From Stygiobacter electus (GTDB lineage: Bacteria > Bacteroidota > Ignavibacteria > Ignavibacteriales > Melioribacteraceae): DNA of 64,000 bases. This document shows, in pieces, positions 17,479-28,301 of this stretch. Position numbers and translations under genes: made by a program. Numbering within the stretch: the first letter of the stretch is position 1; the number at the start of each line of letters is the position of its first letter. A model generated the notes under the pieces. It did no database searches and was not told the DNA's origin. It saw only the letters and a program-made list of their open reading frames with translations. The stretch lies in NCBI GenBank assembly GCA_029210465.1, contig JARGDL010000006.1, positions 62,001 to 126,000 of the forward strand, given 5' to 3'.

Positions 17479-20400
17479 TGATGATTTCTCCTTCCTTCAA
17501 TTCTACTTTTTCCTGAGCTGCAATTTTTGCCAATGCTTTTTTAAATTCTTTTGGTATTACTTTCCAGAAATTATCTTTCTCTTCGTTCCAATTATCAATA
17601 ATAAATTTTGCTCGCTGAGAATTTGTAAAATCATAATGCTTTTTAATCAAACCAAAAAGTTCATACATATCTTCTTCATAAATAAGGTACTCAACATCAA
17701 CTAAAGAGTGATTAATTTTTTTATCCGATTCACGTGATGGATCCCAAATGTAAGCAATGCCTCCGCTCATACCAGCGGCAAAGTTTCTTCCAATTTTTCC
17801 AAGTACTACAACGCGACCGCCAGTCATATATTCACACGCATGATCACCAACTCCTTCAACAACAGCATTAGCACCTGAATTTCGAACTGCAAATCTTTCG
17901 CCAGCAACGCCATTTATAAATGCTTCGCCGCTTGTTGCACCATAAAGACATGTGTTTCCAACAATAATATTTTTTGATGGATCGAATGTAACTTCTGGTG
18001 GAATTTTTACAGATAATTTTCCGCCGCTTAAACCTTTACCAAAATAATCATTCGATTCGCCTGTTAAATGAAGTTCAATTCCTTTTGCAAGAAAAGCACC
18101 GAAACTTTGACCAGCTGTTCCGCGTAAATAAATTTTAATTGTTCCGTGTGGCAATCCTGCTTCACCATACTTTTTGGTAACTTCTCCGGAAAGCATTGTT
18201 CCTACTGTTCTGTTTGTGTTTTTAATTCTTTTATGAATTACAACTTGTTCTTTCTTTTCAATTGCATTTTTACATTCTTCAATTAATTCATGATCAAGTA
18301 AATTTTCTAATTCATGATTTTGTTCGCGTGCTTTATAAAATTTTGTTTCGTAAAGTGAATTAGGTTTATACAAAACTTTACTAAAATCAATACCACGAAT
18401 TTTCCAATGATCATATAATTTTTGTGGAATAATTTTTTCAGTTTGGCCAATCATTTCATTGAAAGTTCTGAAACCAAGTTTAGCCATGTATTCACGGACT
18501 TCTTCTGCTACAAAGAAAAAGAAGTTAATTAAATATTCCGGCTTGCCTGTGAATTTTTTTCTTAATTCCGGATCTTGAGTAGCAACACCAACGGGACAAG
18601 TATTAAGATGACATTTACGCATCAAAATACAACCTTGAGTTACAAGAGGAGCTGTTGCAAATCCAAATTCTTCAGCACCCAGCAAAGCAGCAATTACAAC
18701 ATCGCGGCCTGTTTTAATTTGTCCATCCGTTGCAAGATAAACACGATCACGCAGACCATTAATAACTAAAGTTTGATGTGCTTCGCTCAAACCTAATTCC
18801 CATGGAGAGCCTGCATATTGAATTGAAGAAATTGGGCTTGCACCTGTTCCACCATCATGACCACTAATTAAAATATGATCAGCATGAGCTTTTGCAACAC
18901 CGGCTGCAATTGTTCCAACTCCACTTTCTGAAACAAGTTTTACACTTATTCTCGCTTTTGGATTAATGTTTTTCAAATCAAAAATCAATTGCTTCAAATC
19001 TTCAATTGAATAAATATCATGATGAGGCGGAGGTGAAATTAATGTAACTCCCGGCGTTGAATGCCGAACTTTTGCTATGATTGCATCAACTTTATGACCG
19101 GGCAATTGACCACCTTCACCAGGTTTTGCACCTTGTGCCATTTTAATTTGAAGTTCATCCGCATTGACTAAATAATTTGCAGTTACACCAAAACGAGCAG
19201 ATGCAACTTGTTTGATTGCAGAACGCAAGCTATCACCATTTTCAAGTTGAATAAATCTTTCCGATTCTTCTCCACCTTCACCGGTATTTGATTTACCGCC
19301 AATTCTGTTCATTGCAATTGCAAGATTTGTGTGTGCTTCTCTTGAAATAGATCCAAAACTCATTGCACCTGTTGCAAATCTCTTTACAATTTCTTTTGCT
19401 GGTTCAACTTCATCAATTGGAATTGGATTTGAAAAATCAAGTTCAAACAAGCTTCTTAATGTAACACGATGTTTTTCCTGATTATTAATATAATCAGCAT
19501 ATTCTTTGTAAGTTTTGAAATCATTGTTGCGTGTGCTGATTTGTAATTTAGAAATTGTTATCGGATTCCACAGATGATGTTCGCCATCTTTTCTGTAATG
19601 ATAAATTCCACCAACATCCAAAGTGCTTTGATCAACTTGCGGATCAAGTGCATGAAGATGACGACGTTTGATTTCTTCTTCAAGCATCTCAAGTGAAAGT
19701 CCTTCAATTTTTGTTGGCGTTCCCTTGAAATAGTTTTCAATGATTTCACTATCAAGACCAATAGCTTCAAAAATTTGTGCACCGCAATATGATTGAAGAG
19801 TACTTATTCCCATCTTGCTGAATATTTTGAAAAGACCTTTTCCTACAGCTTTTACAAAATTCTTCTTGACTGTTGAGTAATCAATTCCGGGTGGTAAAAA
19901 TTTATTTTCAACAAGATAAGCTAAAGTTTCATAAGTTAAATATGGGTTAATTGCATTTGCACCGTAACCAAGTAGCAAAGCAAAATGATGAATTTCTCTT
20001 GCTTCACCTGTTTCAACTATAATTCCAGTCTTTGTTCTCAATCCAGCATTAATTAAAGTATGATGAATCGCAGAAGTTGCAAGCAAGCTTGGTATTGCCG
20101 CTTGTTCTTTATCAACACCTTTATCAGATAGAATTAAAAGTGTAATACCATTTTTTACTGCTTCAACTGCTTCATTACAAATTTCATCAAGACGATTTCT
20201 CATTCCACGATGAACAAATGGATTGAACAAAAGTGGAATTGTCTGAGATTTAAACATTCCTTTTGCAATATGACGAATTTTTTCAATTTGCGAGTTTGAA
20301 AGAATCGGATGTTCAAGCTCCAAACGATTTGCATGTTTGGGTGTTTCATCTAAAAGATTTTGTTCAGGACCAACATAAGTAGTTAATTCCATTACAAGTT

Positions 20401-22051
20401 CTTCGCGAATTGGATCAATCGGTGGATTTGTAACCTGTGCAAAAAGCTGTTTGAAATATCTGAACAATAATTGAGGTTTATCAGAAAGAATAGCAAGCGA
20501 TGCATCAGTTCCCATTGAGCCAACAGCTTCTTCTCCATTTTGTGCCATTGGTAAAATTACTTTTTCAATATCTTCTTTTGTATAACCAAAAATTCTTTGA
20601 CGAATGTGTAAAGTGTTAAAATCAGCATTATAAATTGAATCAGGTGAAGGAAGATGATGCATCTTAATCATATTTTCATTTATCCATTTTCTGTAAGGTT
20701 TGCGAGTAACAATTTCTTTTTTCACTTCCTCATCATCAACGATTCTTCCTTTTTGCAAATCGAGAATAAACATTTTACCGGGTTGAAGTTTTCCTTTTGC
20801 AGCAACATTCTCAGCATCAACACTCCACGTTCCTGCTTCAGATGTGAGAACAACTAAATCATCTTTTGTAATTACATAACGAGCAGGACGCAAACCATTT
20901 CTATCCAAAGTTGCACCAATTATATTTCCATCTGTGAAAACAACTGCTGCAGGACCATCCCAAGGTTCCATCATTGTAGCGTGATATTCATAAAAAGCTT
21001 TTCTGTCTGGATCCATTAAATCATTTTTTGACCATGCTTCAGGAATCATCATCATCATTGCGTGTGGTAAACTTCTTCCGCTCATTACTAAAAGTTCGAG
21101 CACATTATCGAAGGTTGCCGAATCACTTTGTTCTTCCATGGAAATTGGAAGCATTCGCTTTAAATCTTTTCCATAGTAAGGAGATTCCATTACATGCTGA
21201 CGGGCAGACATCCAGTTTTTGTTGCCGCGTAATGTATTTATTTCACCGTTGTGTGCAATCATTCTGAATGGATGAGCGAGATCCCAAGTTGGAAAAGTAT
21301 TTGTAGAAAAACGCATGTGAAGCATTGTCATTGCACTTTTCATATCCTTATCAGTAATATCTTTGTAAAAATCAATCAGCTGCTGAGCTTTTAACATTCC
21401 TTTATAAATTAAAACACGACTTGAAAAAGAAGCAACATAATATTGACTTCTATCCAGTTTTAATTCATGGCGAACACGATGATCAATTATTCTTCTTATG
21501 AGATAAAGTTTTCTTTCAAATTCATCTTGCGAAACAATATTTTTATTTGCAGAAATAAAGCATTGACGAATATACGGCAAAGTTGCACGTGCACCTTTCC
21601 CAGGTGCATTTGTATTTACAGGCACATCTCTCCAACCCAAAAATTTTTGATTCTCATCTAAAACTATTTTTTCAATAATATTTTCAACATGTTTTCTGTC
21701 AGATTTCTTTTGCGGCAAGAACATCATCCCAACAGCATAGCGTCCGTAATCAGGTAATTTTATTCTTTCTTTTTCACAAATTTTTCTAATAAACTCATCC
21801 GGCATTTGAATTAAAATTCCTGCACCATCACCGGTTTCAGGATCAGCACCAACTGCACCACGGTGTTCAAGATTTTTCAACACTTCAAGAGCTTTATCAA
21901 TAATTGCACGTGATTTTCTTCCTTTAATATCAGCTACGAATCCCATACCACATGCATCATGTTCAAACGATTTTGAATACATGCTTTTGTTATTCAAATC
22001 AGCAGAACTATTCATAAAATCTTCAAAAACTTTCTTATTAAAATTTTGCAT
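17471..22051 (-). CDS. gltB: Glutamate synthase, large (alpha) subunit
   Basis: Protein of 1526 residues, the usual size for bacterial GltB. The class II glutaminase domain would be exposed by removal of a 33-residue propeptide before C34 (H-D-A-C-G-M-G-F). The central and FMN-binding synthase domains follow ([11 protein letters not shown]). The 3Fe-4S Cys cluster is [15 protein letters not shown], and a GXGXG beta-helix domain with [18 protein letters not shown] closes the protein. AAGGAG lies 8 bp before the ATG. It forms an operon with the overlapping gltD; an upstream hairpin and a short open frame may influence expression. Confidence 0.98.
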   Translation of the reverse strand: MQNFNKKVFEDFMNSSADLNNKSMYSKSFEHDACGMGFVADIKGRKSRAIIDKALEVLKNLEHRGAVGADPETGDGAGILIQMPDEFIRKICEKERIKLPDYGRYAVGMMFLPQKKSDRKHVENIIEKIVLDENQKFLGWRDVPVNTNAPGKGARATLPYIRQCFISANKNIVSQDEFERKLYLIRRIIDHRVRHELKLDRSQYYVASFSSRVLIYKGMLKAQQLIDFYKDITDKDMKSAMTMLHMRFSTNTFPTWDLAHPFRMIAHNGEINTLRGNKNWMSARQHVMESPYYGKDLKRMLPISMEEQSDSATFDNVLELLVMSGRSLPHAMMMMIPEAWSKNDLMDPDRKAFYEYHATMMEPWDGPAAVVFTDGNIIGATLDRNGLRPARYVITKDDLVVLTSEAGTWSVDAENVAAKGKLQPGKMFILDLQKGRIVDDEEVKKEIVTRKPYRKWINENMIKMHHLPSPDSIYNADFNTLHIRQRIFGYTKEDIEKVILPMAQNGEEAVGSMGTDASLAILSDKPQLLFRYFKQLFAQVTNPPIDPIREELVMELTTYVGPEQNLLDETPKHANRLELEHPILSNSQIEKIRHIAKGMFKSQTIPLLFNPFVHRGMRNRLDEICNEAVEAVKNGITLLILSDKGVDKEQAAIPSLLATSAIHHTLINAGLRTKTGIIVETGEAREIHHFALLLGYGANAINPYLTYETLAYLVENKFLPPGIDYSTVKKNFVKAVGKGLFKIFSKMGISTLQSYCGAQIFEAIGLDSEIIENYFKGTPTKIEGLSLEMLEEEIKRRHLHALDPQVDQSTLDVGGIYHYRKDGEHHLWNPITISKLQISTRNNDFKTYKEYADYINNQEKHRVTLRSLFELDFSNPIPIDEVEPAKEIVKRFATGAMSFGSISREAHTNLAIAMNRIGGKSNTGEGGEESERFIQLENGDSLRSAIKQVASARFGVTANYLVNADELQIKMAQGAKPGEGGQLPGHKVDAIIAKVRHSTPGVTLISPPPHHDIYSIEDLKQLIFDLKNINPKARISVKLVSESGVGTIAAGVAKAHADHILISGHDGGTGASPISSIQYAGSPWELGLSEAHQTLVINGLRDRVYLATDGQIKTGRDVVIAALLGAEEFGFATAPLVTQGCILMRKCHLNTCPVGVATQDPELRKKFTGKPEYLINFFFFVAEEVREYMAKLGFRTFNEMIGQTEKIIPQKLYDHWKIRGIDFSKVLYKPNSLYETKFYKAREQNHELENLLDHELIEECKNAIEKKEQVVIHKRIKNTNRTVGTMLSGEVTKKYGEAGLPHGTIKIYLRGTAGQSFGAFLAKGIELHLTGESNDYFGKGLSGGKLSVKIPPEVTFDPSKNIIVGNTCLYGATSGEAFINGVAGERFAVRNSGANAVVEGVGDHACEYMTGGRVVVLGKIGRNFAAGMSGGIAYIWDPSRESDKKINHSLVDVEYLIYEEDMYELFGLIKKHYDFTNSQRAKFIIDNWNEEKDNFWKVIPKEFKKALAKIAAQEKVELKEGEIING

Positions 22052-22097
22052 TATAAAGCTCCTTTATAATTATGCATATCTAATATGTTACTTACCC

Positions 22098-22131
22098 ATC
22101 TCACTTCTAATGAGCAATTAGTAAGTGAGAT
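22098..22131 (-). promoter_or_regulatory. Long hairpin in the gltB leader
   Basis: A 14-bp stem (arms ATCTCACTTCTAAT and ATTAG-T-AAGTGAGAT, one bulged T) closes a 5-nt loop about 50 bp upstream of gltB. A T-run follows it on the plus strand, as in an intrinsic terminator, but no plus-strand gene ends here. On the minus strand it would be in the gltB 5' leader. Confidence 0.6.
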
Positions 22132-22143
22132 TTTTTATTGTTT

Positions 22144-22272
22144 TTAATTTAGGATAATTGATTTAATAATCGAATTAACAGAATGGGATAGAGAAATGCT
22201 TGTGGCATCAATGAAATGTATAGCCTTGTGGGCTGACGATTTATAAACTATATGTTCAAAATGTTCTTTCAT
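22144..22272 (-). CDS. Possible small protein upstream of gltB (42 residues)
   Basis: An ATG at 22272 opens a 42-codon frame on the gltB strand: it starts M-K-E-H-F-E-H-I-V-Y, continues with several His and Ser residues and ends I-K-S-I-I-L-N. It uses GCC, CAC and AAG codons that are unusual in AT-rich spacer DNA and has an amphipathic look. There is no visible Shine-Dalgarno, and the opposite strand is also partly open here, so it may be chance or a gene remnant. I do not recognise the sequence. Confidence 0.3.
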   Translation of the reverse strand: MKEHFEHIVYKSSAHKAIHFIDATSISLSHSVNSIIKSIILN

Positions 22273-22364
22273 TATAAAAGTTTTAATTTCTAAACTGAAA
22301 TATAAAATTATTTATGAAAGATGCAAGAAGAAATGAATTTTTATTCATAATTATGCATAATTAT

Positions 22365-23708
22365 TCATCTGATAGGTTTTGGCCAAACTGGTAAACTTTC
22401 ATGACCAAATTCATCTACACTTTGTACTGCAAAGAAAAAATTATCTTTTGAATATGGTAAAGTAATTTGTGTTTGTTCAGTATAAATCTTTTTTTGCCAG
22501 AAAGGATAAAAAGTTTCCCTAATTAAAACATAGTAACCTTTTGGTTTTCTGTTTTGTGGAGTTTCCCATTTTAAGGTTGAAAGATTTGTAACATTTTTAA
22601 CTTCAATACCAACATTTATCGGCTCGAGTGGAGATAATGCTAAATTTGCTAAAACAGCTAAATTAATTGCCGTAATTTTTCTTGCATATTCAAAGTCAAC
22701 AAATTCAGGTAAATCACCAAATTTAATTCCATTTTCATCACGAATATTTTGATGCTGATGATCATAATTTTCATTCATTTCACAAAATCTAATTGCAGTA
22801 AATCCTTGACGATTAAATGGTGTATGATCACCACCGCGTAAAAATCTATCATTTCTATAAACTAATTTCACTTCAATTTGATCAACATATCGTTCACCAA
22901 TTTCTTTTATGTATCTTGCAAGTTGACGAGACTTGCTGTCATTTTCCTGATTTGTTTGTTGTCTTAAAGTTTTCATTTCGTCAGATTCATAAAAAGGAAT
23001 TCCTTCAGAAAATACACGTACTTGCATATTATCTTTTAGATATGTTTCATTTGAAAATGAATTTCCAATCATGTCATTATTTAGCATTGCAACTAAATTC
23101 CAGTTTTCATCCTTAGCTTTTTTTGCTAAATGAGCTGCACCATATAAACCTTGTTCTTCACCTGAAAATGCGACAAAAATTATTGTTGCAGGAAATTCAT
23201 GTTGCGACATTATTCTTGCTAATTCAATTACAGCAGCGACTCCTGAAGCATCATCATTAGCACCAGGAGCAATTGAAGTTGAATCGTTTGCTTCACTTGC
23301 ACGTGAATCTATATGCCCGCCGACAATAAAAATTCTATTATCACTTGGATCACTACCTTTTAAAATTGCCATTGGATTTGTTAATAATACTTTTCTTGTA
23401 ATTCTTCTTCCATCTGGGTCAACATAAAATGAATCTAACTTAGCTTTCAATCTTCCATTTGAGCTTTTAGCAAATTCTTGAAATTTACTCATTACCCAGT
23501 TACAGGCTGCGCCTATGCCTTCGTTAGTTTTTGATCTTGTTGATAATGTATGTCGAGTTTTGAATTCAACTAATTGTCTTACATAGTTTTCAAGATTTTT
23601 AGATGATATTTGTTCAATCATCGAAGAAATATTTTTATCACGAATTATATTCACTTGTGAGAGTAAAAGTGAATTAACGATTAATAAAATAATTACCGAT
23701 TTTTTCAT
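22365..23708 (-). CDS. Secreted M28-family zinc aminopeptidase
   Basis: Signal peptide (about 1-18) and an M28 peptidase domain with zinc-binding motifs in the expected order: G-G-H-I-D-S, G-A-N-D-D-A-S-G-V, S-G-E-E-Q-G-L-Y-G, N-N-D-M-I-G-N and G-G-D-H-T-P-F-N. The family removes N-terminal amino acids from peptides using two zinc ions. The last ~85 residues form an Fn3-like domain (W-E-T-P-Q-N-R-K-P-K-G-Y-Y-V). There is no T9SS sorting domain, so it is probably periplasmic or reaches the outside by another route. Length (447) is typical for a peptidase with an accessory domain. Confidence 0.93.
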   Translation of the reverse strand: MKKSVIILLIVNSLLLSQVNIIRDKNISSMIEQISSKNLENYVRQLVEFKTRHTLSTRSKTNEGIGAACNWVMSKFQEFAKSSNGRLKAKLDSFYVDPDGRRITRKVLLTNPMAILKGSDPSDNRIFIVGGHIDSRASEANDSTSIAPGANDDASGVAAVIELARIMSQHEFPATIIFVAFSGEEQGLYGAAHLAKKAKDENWNLVAMLNNDMIGNSFSNETYLKDNMQVRVFSEGIPFYESDEMKTLRQQTNQENDSKSRQLARYIKEIGERYVDQIEVKLVYRNDRFLRGGDHTPFNRQGFTAIRFCEMNENYDHQHQNIRDENGIKFGDLPEFVDFEYARKITAINLAVLANLALSPLEPINVGIEVKNVTNLSTLKWETPQNRKPKGYYVLIRETFYPFWQKKIYTEQTQITLPYSKDNFFFAVQSVDEFGHESLPVWPKPIR

Positions 23709-23805
23709 TGTGATTTACTTTTAATTTTGTTGTTTAAAATAAACAAAAATAAATTGAGTATAAAAGTGTTTGTAGAAGATTAGCTTGAAAATTTTTATTA
23801 AGTAT

Positions 23806-23840
23806 AAAAATGTCAGTTTCATAGCATATAAGACTGACAT
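23806..23840 (-). terminator. Probable terminator of the GH144-like glucanase operon
   Basis: Stem ATGTCAGT / ACTGACAT with a 15-nt loop, followed on the minus strand by TTTT. It lies about 25 bp after the stop of the gene at 23864-25726. Confidence 0.75.
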
Positions 23841-23863
23841 TCAATTAAAATTCAATATACAAC

Positions 23864-25726
23864 TCACTTAGTTAAAATCATTTTCATTGTTTTTATAAAT
23901 GAAGAATTATTTTCTCCATTTGCAATTAGTCTATAAATATACAATCCACTAGCAAGTTTTGAAGCATCAAAATTAACTTTATAATTGCCTGCATTATACT
24001 TTCCACTTGCTAAAGTAATTATTTCTCTACCAAGCATATCATAAACTTTTAGATCAATTCTTGAAGAAACAGGAAGAGAAAATTCAATAATTGTATTTGG
24101 ATTAAATGGATTTGGATAGTTTTGATATAATTCAAATTCAAAAGGTAAATTTTTATCTTCAATGTTAGTTTGATCAGCAGTAAATCCAATTGCATTTAAC
24201 ATAGGTTGAATTTCCGGATTTGCCATAAAATTTTTCCACAATGTTTGGCTTCTATAATTTTCGATCATTGCCATTATTGGTCCTTGATCGATTGCAAGGT
24301 AACTATTAGCAAACCAATTTTTTGTAGGATTAAATGCATCTTTAAATCCATAATCACCAAAAACTTTTTTACCATATTTTCTATAAATATTTTTCAAGAA
24401 TTCAATTGATTCTTTTGGAGTGTATGGCATAGAAGAAAGTGCGGCTGTTGGACTAATAGTTCCATTATCATTATTAGGTTCATGAACAGAGTAACCATTT
24501 GGATCATCGCTTGCGGTAAAGCCCCATGTGTTTTCATTATAGTCAACAAATTTTTTAGGATTTGCAATTGCATAAGCACGATGAATTAGTGTGTGATTTT
24601 TATTGTTTTCAAAATAGTTGCAATACTTATCTTTTTTATTTCTTGGATCAAATCCTAAAAATGAATAGTGTGCAAAAAATAATGGTCCACCATAATCCCA
24701 ACCAACCCAAAGTGGATATCCATAAAATGATTTTCCATTTTTATAATAACTTGTGTTTGTCCAACCATTATAATATGATGAAGCTGAAATGGGAAAAGTA
24801 GGTGATGCAATTGCAAGTAAGTATGCAATCATTCCTTCATTTGGTCCTTGAATTCTCATATTTATTCTAAAATTATAATTAGGTGACCAATGCCAGTAAA
24901 GATAACTAGTATTTTGCGTGTACCATTTCCATTCAACAGCTTCCCAAATATCAGTTATAAAACTTCTTATAATAATTTCAAATGTATCATTTCTATTAAA
25001 ATACTGTCTTGCAGCTAACAATCCTTGAATCATAAATGAAGTTTCAATTAAATCACCACCATCATCATATTGACTAAAAGGAATTGCCTTACCTGTTGTA
25101 CCATTTATCCAGTGTGGAAATGCACCATGAAATTTATCAGCAGTATTTTTTAAGAAATTTACAATTTTAAAAATTCTATCAACTCCTTGTTTTCGTGTAA
25201 TGAATCCTCTTTCAATTCCAGAAATTATTGCCATGATTCCAAAACCACTTCCGCCAATTGTACAAGTTTCACCAGAACCATACCTTTCACGAGCTAAGCC
25301 AGATGTTGGATGACCATAATCATAAAAATATCTGAATGTTGCTCGTTGTGTCATATCTAAAAATTCTTCATCTGTCATTGTATGTGTTGTTGCTTTTACT
25401 TCTGCACTTAAATCAGATTCACGATCATTATAATCTAAAGCAGAGACCTTATATTTTCTTTCAACACCTATTTGTTCAACCCAATCCATAAAAAATGATT
25501 CATACTTTGTTGTTCTTTTAGCGAGCTCATAATTTGTCCCGTTGAACCTATAAACTTTATAACCACCAATATTTGGATCGGTGCTAAATTCCCATACTAC
25601 ATCAATATGATTTTCATAACCAATTGCTTTTACACCTGTTGGTGGTTGAATTGATTGAGCCAAATAAAAATTATTTAAAACAAAAATTAAAGTTAGAATA
25701 GAGCTAAGTCTTATTAATAATTTCAT
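23864..25726 (-). CDS. T9SS-exported GH144-like (glucoamylase-family) protein with Fn3 domain
   Basis: Domain order: signal peptide (1-23), Fn3 (about 27-115, P-P-T-G-V-K-A), an (alpha/alpha)-barrel hydrolase of the COG5368/GH144 type (about 125-520), and a T9SS sorting domain (Q-N-Y-P-N-P-F-N-P, ending M-K-M-I-L-T-K). Family landmarks are T-F-R-Y-F-Y-D-Y-G-H-P, G-G-S-G-F-G-I-M-A, D-G-G-D-L-I-E-T-S-F and A-I-D-Q-G-P-I. Characterised GH144 enzymes are endo-beta-1,2-glucanases; whether this one cuts beta-1,2-glucan is inference. GAGGT precedes the start, and the gene follows the related lipoprotein gene by 12 bp, so the two form an operon and may act in sequence on the same glycan. Confidence 0.87.
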   Translation of the reverse strand: MKLLIRLSSILTLIFVLNNFYLAQSIQPPTGVKAIGYENHIDVVWEFSTDPNIGGYKVYRFNGTNYELAKRTTKYESFFMDWVEQIGVERKYKVSALDYNDRESDLSAEVKATTHTMTDEEFLDMTQRATFRYFYDYGHPTSGLARERYGSGETCTIGGSGFGIMAIISGIERGFITRKQGVDRIFKIVNFLKNTADKFHGAFPHWINGTTGKAIPFSQYDDGGDLIETSFMIQGLLAARQYFNRNDTFEIIIRSFITDIWEAVEWKWYTQNTSYLYWHWSPNYNFRINMRIQGPNEGMIAYLLAIASPTFPISASSYYNGWTNTSYYKNGKSFYGYPLWVGWDYGGPLFFAHYSFLGFDPRNKKDKYCNYFENNKNHTLIHRAYAIANPKKFVDYNENTWGFTASDDPNGYSVHEPNNDNGTISPTAALSSMPYTPKESIEFLKNIYRKYGKKVFGDYGFKDAFNPTKNWFANSYLAIDQGPIMAMIENYRSQTLWKNFMANPEIQPMLNAIGFTADQTNIEDKNLPFEFELYQNYPNPFNPNTIIEFSLPVSSRIDLKVYDMLGREIITLASGKYNAGNYKVNFDASKLASGLYIYRLIANGENNSSFIKTMKMILTK

Positions 25727-25738
25727 TTAAATTTTACC

Positions 25739-27130
25739 TCATTTAATTAAATTATAATTGATATTTAATTTCTTTAAACCTTTTTTTATTACTTCATCAT
25801 TCATGAAATATTTCCATACAAATCCATTGTAATAATTTTCAATCATTAAAACAATTGGACCTTGATCAATCCCAATGTAATCTGTATCTACCCAATTTAG
25901 TGTTGGGTTAAAAGAATCAAGCATTCCATATTTACTCCAAACTTTTGGATATTTTTCTTTAAAGTTTTTAAGAGTAGGAATACAAATTTCAGGAGCAAAA
26001 ACAATTGAGCCACCTGCAGCAGTTGGAGCTATAGTTCCATCATCAAATTCTGTTGAATCTAATCCAGCAGTTCCGCGTGCGGCGTAACCATAAAATTTTT
26101 TATTATCATAATTATAGCTATCACCGGGACCATCGCATGCAGTCAAACCCCAAGTTAATGAATCATAGCCAATCCATTTCATTGGATTTACAATTGAATA
26201 TTCCCTGTTAACATAAGTTGCTCTTCTGGAATTTTCTAAATAATCTATCTTTTTCCCTCTCATATATTTATCAACAAGATCTTTTGGATTCAACCATACA
26301 AAGGAATATTGATGCCCAAATAAAGGTGGAAAAACAACATGAGCAAATTCTTTTTTATAAGGCTCTTGCCATTGATAAGTCGAATGAAAATTTTCTAATG
26401 CTTTTTCTGAATCTTTATAATCATATCCGGCAGCAATTACATATAAAAAGAGTGATTCAGTATAACCAAACCAAGCAAGTGGTTCAAATTCACCATCTTT
26501 CCAACCCATGTTAATTAAATAATTATTGTTGTCATTAGATTTTCTTTGCCAAAAATTCCAATCAGCTCTGTTCAATAATTTAGTAACTAATTCACGAATT
26601 TTATTTTCTACTTCGTTATTTTGATTATAAAAATTTCTTGCGAAAATCATTCCTGCAAAAAGTAATCCACTATCGATTGATGACAATTCGCAATTCCAAA
26701 ATCTTTTTCCTGTTTGCATATCTAGAAAGTGATAATAAAAACCTTTGTAACCTGTTGCAAATTTTTCAGTGCTTTGTTCACTATTCCAAAAAAAGTTTAA
26801 AGAATTCAAAGTTAACTTCGCAGCATATTGACGAGTTATCCAGCCTTTCTCTGCACCTATTGCCCAGACTGGATAGGCAAAACCAACTGCCGCAATACTT
26901 GCTGGTGAAGTTTTTGTTGAACGATCTTTTACTAATCCATTTTCTGGATTTATTTCTTCAATAAAATATTTAAATGAATAAAACTGAAGTGTGTCAAGAA
27001 ATTTTTTATCACTTTCACTTAGTTGAAAATTATTTTGAGAATAATTTTTGTAAACTGATTTTACAGGTTGGCATTTTATAACATTGAATAATATTAATAA
27101 CAAAAATATGCCTTTTAAAAACTGGGTCAT
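25739..27130 (-). CDS. Lipoprotein relative of the GH144-like glucanases
   Basis: Signal sequence with lipobox-like V-I-K-C (Cys at ~20), so predicted to be lipid-anchored. The remainder (~40-455) is the same COG5368-type alpha/alpha barrel as the next gene: F-Y-S-F-K-Y-F, I-A-A-V-G-F-A-Y-P, S-S-I-D-S-G-L-L-F-A, G-I-D-Q-G-P-I. It lacks the Fn3 and T9SS domains. GAGGA lies 6-7 bp before the ATG. First gene of a two-gene operon in which a surface-exported and a lipid-anchored member of one family are paired, as expected for stepwise glycan breakdown. The substrate is not established. Confidence 0.82.
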   Translation of the reverse strand: MTQFLKGIFLLLILFNVIKCQPVKSVYKNYSQNNFQLSESDKKFLDTLQFYSFKYFIEEINPENGLVKDRSTKTSPASIAAVGFAYPVWAIGAEKGWITRQYAAKLTLNSLNFFWNSEQSTEKFATGYKGFYYHFLDMQTGKRFWNCELSSIDSGLLFAGMIFARNFYNQNNEVENKIRELVTKLLNRADWNFWQRKSNDNNNYLINMGWKDGEFEPLAWFGYTESLFLYVIAAGYDYKDSEKALENFHSTYQWQEPYKKEFAHVVFPPLFGHQYSFVWLNPKDLVDKYMRGKKIDYLENSRRATYVNREYSIVNPMKWIGYDSLTWGLTACDGPGDSYNYDNKKFYGYAARGTAGLDSTEFDDGTIAPTAAGGSIVFAPEICIPTLKNFKEKYPKVWSKYGMLDSFNPTLNWVDTDYIGIDQGPIVLMIENYYNGFVWKYFMNDEVIKKGLKKLNINYNLIK

Positions 27131-27247
27131 TTTTTCCTCGAACTGTGCTTTTGGGATGCGAAGTTATGAAAATAAATTTGAAAGGTAAATGTGTTTAAAA
27201 AAAATGTTAATTAAGTATTGATGATCGTTAGTTTCAACTTCTGAGTA

Positions 27248-27301
27248 AATCTGTGTAATCTGTGATTTGATGTTTCACCACAGATATCACAGATTAGCAC
27301 A
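27248..27301. repeat. Dispersed palindromic repeat of the ATCTGTG class
   Basis: Arms AATCTGTGTAATCTGTG (27248-27264) and its imperfect complement (27279-27295, 15 of 17 matching) enclose 14 nt, followed by AGCACAAATAG. Related copies lie at 41378-41427, around 43545-43565 and at 61541-61569. It sits just past the end of the alpha/beta-hydrolase gene and could act as a transcript end. Confidence 0.75.
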
Positions 27302-27351
27302 AATAGAAATGAATAATTTAGATTCTGGCGTTCTTGATGTTTATGATTGTT

Positions 27352-28287
27352 TTAATTACTTAGGAAATCAATAACCGCCCGATTAAAAACTTCAGGTTTT
27401 TCAAATTGTAAAAAATGTCCACATTGTGGAATCATTACTAATTTATTGTTTGGAATTTTACTTGCACCAAACTTTGCAATCTCTTCAGTTTTTCCAGGAT
27501 TCAAAAATGGATTTGGAATTAAATTATCATTCTCTCCAAACAAAATTAATGTTGGTTGTTTTACTTTTTCTAAAAAATCAATTACTGGTTGGTCAACCAT
27601 TCCATTAACTGAACGAACAACAGTGTAACAATAATTTTCAAAATCTTTTGCTCCACGAAATGAAATTCTATCTGTTATCATAAATTCTGCATCTTCAGGC
27701 ATATTGTAAAAATTAGATACAACATTTGCTCTAATAGTTTGGGTATTTGTTAGTTTTACTAGATCAACAGTCATTACATCTCTGAACCACTGTTTTTGAC
27801 CAGCGGTAAAAGATTCAAATCCAGCTGGAGCTGCAAGTATTAAAGATTTCACTCTATCTGGATACTTCAAAGCCATAACAATTCCAATTTGTCCCCCCAT
27901 TGAATGTCCGGCTATAGTTGCTTTATCAATTTTTAATTTATCCATTAATTCTTTTAGCACATCAGAATAAAATTCCATTTTGCCCGAATGAATTTCCTTG
28001 CTTGATTTTCCATATCCGGGTAAATCAATAGCGATGCATCTAAATTTTTCTTTTAATACAGAAATATTTTTTTGCCATGCTGGTGAATAACTTCCTAAAC
28101 CATGGACAAAAATAATTACATCACCTTTTCCTTCATCTGCAAAGGCAATTGTTCTTCCATCATCCAATTTAATTTTTTGAACTTCGAACGGATATTTCAA
28201 TTCATCAAATTCCATGTTTGTTAAATTCCCATAAGGTGAGCATGCAGTTAATATTAAAGCTGTTATAAATAAAAATATTTTTTTCAT
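27352..28287 (-). CDS. Lipoprotein alpha/beta hydrolase
   Basis: The start is the ATG at 28287, preceded by AAGGTGA and opening a lipoprotein signal with lipobox L-T-A-C (C16). The 311-residue protein has the oxyanion H-G-L-G motif near 62-65, the nucleophile elbow G-H-S-M-G-G with S129, an acidic residue in F-G-E-N-D and the catalytic His in C-G-H-F-L-Q-F-E-K-P-E. The family hydrolyses esters or C-C bonds. Being lipid-anchored next to an outer-membrane protein gene, it may release an acid or alcohol from an ester in the periplasm. Last gene of a seven-gene run; 14 bp after the outer-membrane protein gene. Confidence 0.9.
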   Translation of the reverse strand: MKKIFLFITALILTACSPYGNLTNMEFDELKYPFEVQKIKLDDGRTIAFADEGKGDVIIFVHGLGSYSPAWQKNISVLKEKFRCIAIDLPGYGKSSKEIHSGKMEFYSDVLKELMDKLKIDKATIAGHSMGGQIGIVMALKYPDRVKSLILAAPAGFESFTAGQKQWFRDVMTVDLVKLTNTQTIRANVVSNFYNMPEDAEFMITDRISFRGAKDFENYCYTVVRSVNGMVDQPVIDFLEKVKQPTLILFGENDNLIPNPFLNPGKTEEIAKFGASKIPNNKLVMIPQCGHFLQFEKPEVFNRAVIDFLSN

Positions 28288-28301
28288 ATTATCACCTTTG
28301 A

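Larger units (their letters stand above)
22052..22364. other. gltB upstream region
   Basis: A 313-bp gap that holds the gltB Shine-Dalgarno, a long hairpin (22098-22131), a possible 42-codon frame on the minus strand (22144-22272), two small perfect hairpins sharing the apex TTGTG (around 22195-22207 and 22222-22234), and further A/T-rich DNA next to the end of the M28 peptidase gene. I could not match it to a known riboswitch by eye. Confidence 0.6.

Noticed and set aside
22196..22246. 17-codon plus-strand frame in the gltB upstream region
   Set aside because: Too short, no ribosome-binding site; the minus-strand frame covering the same bases is the better, though still weak, candidate.
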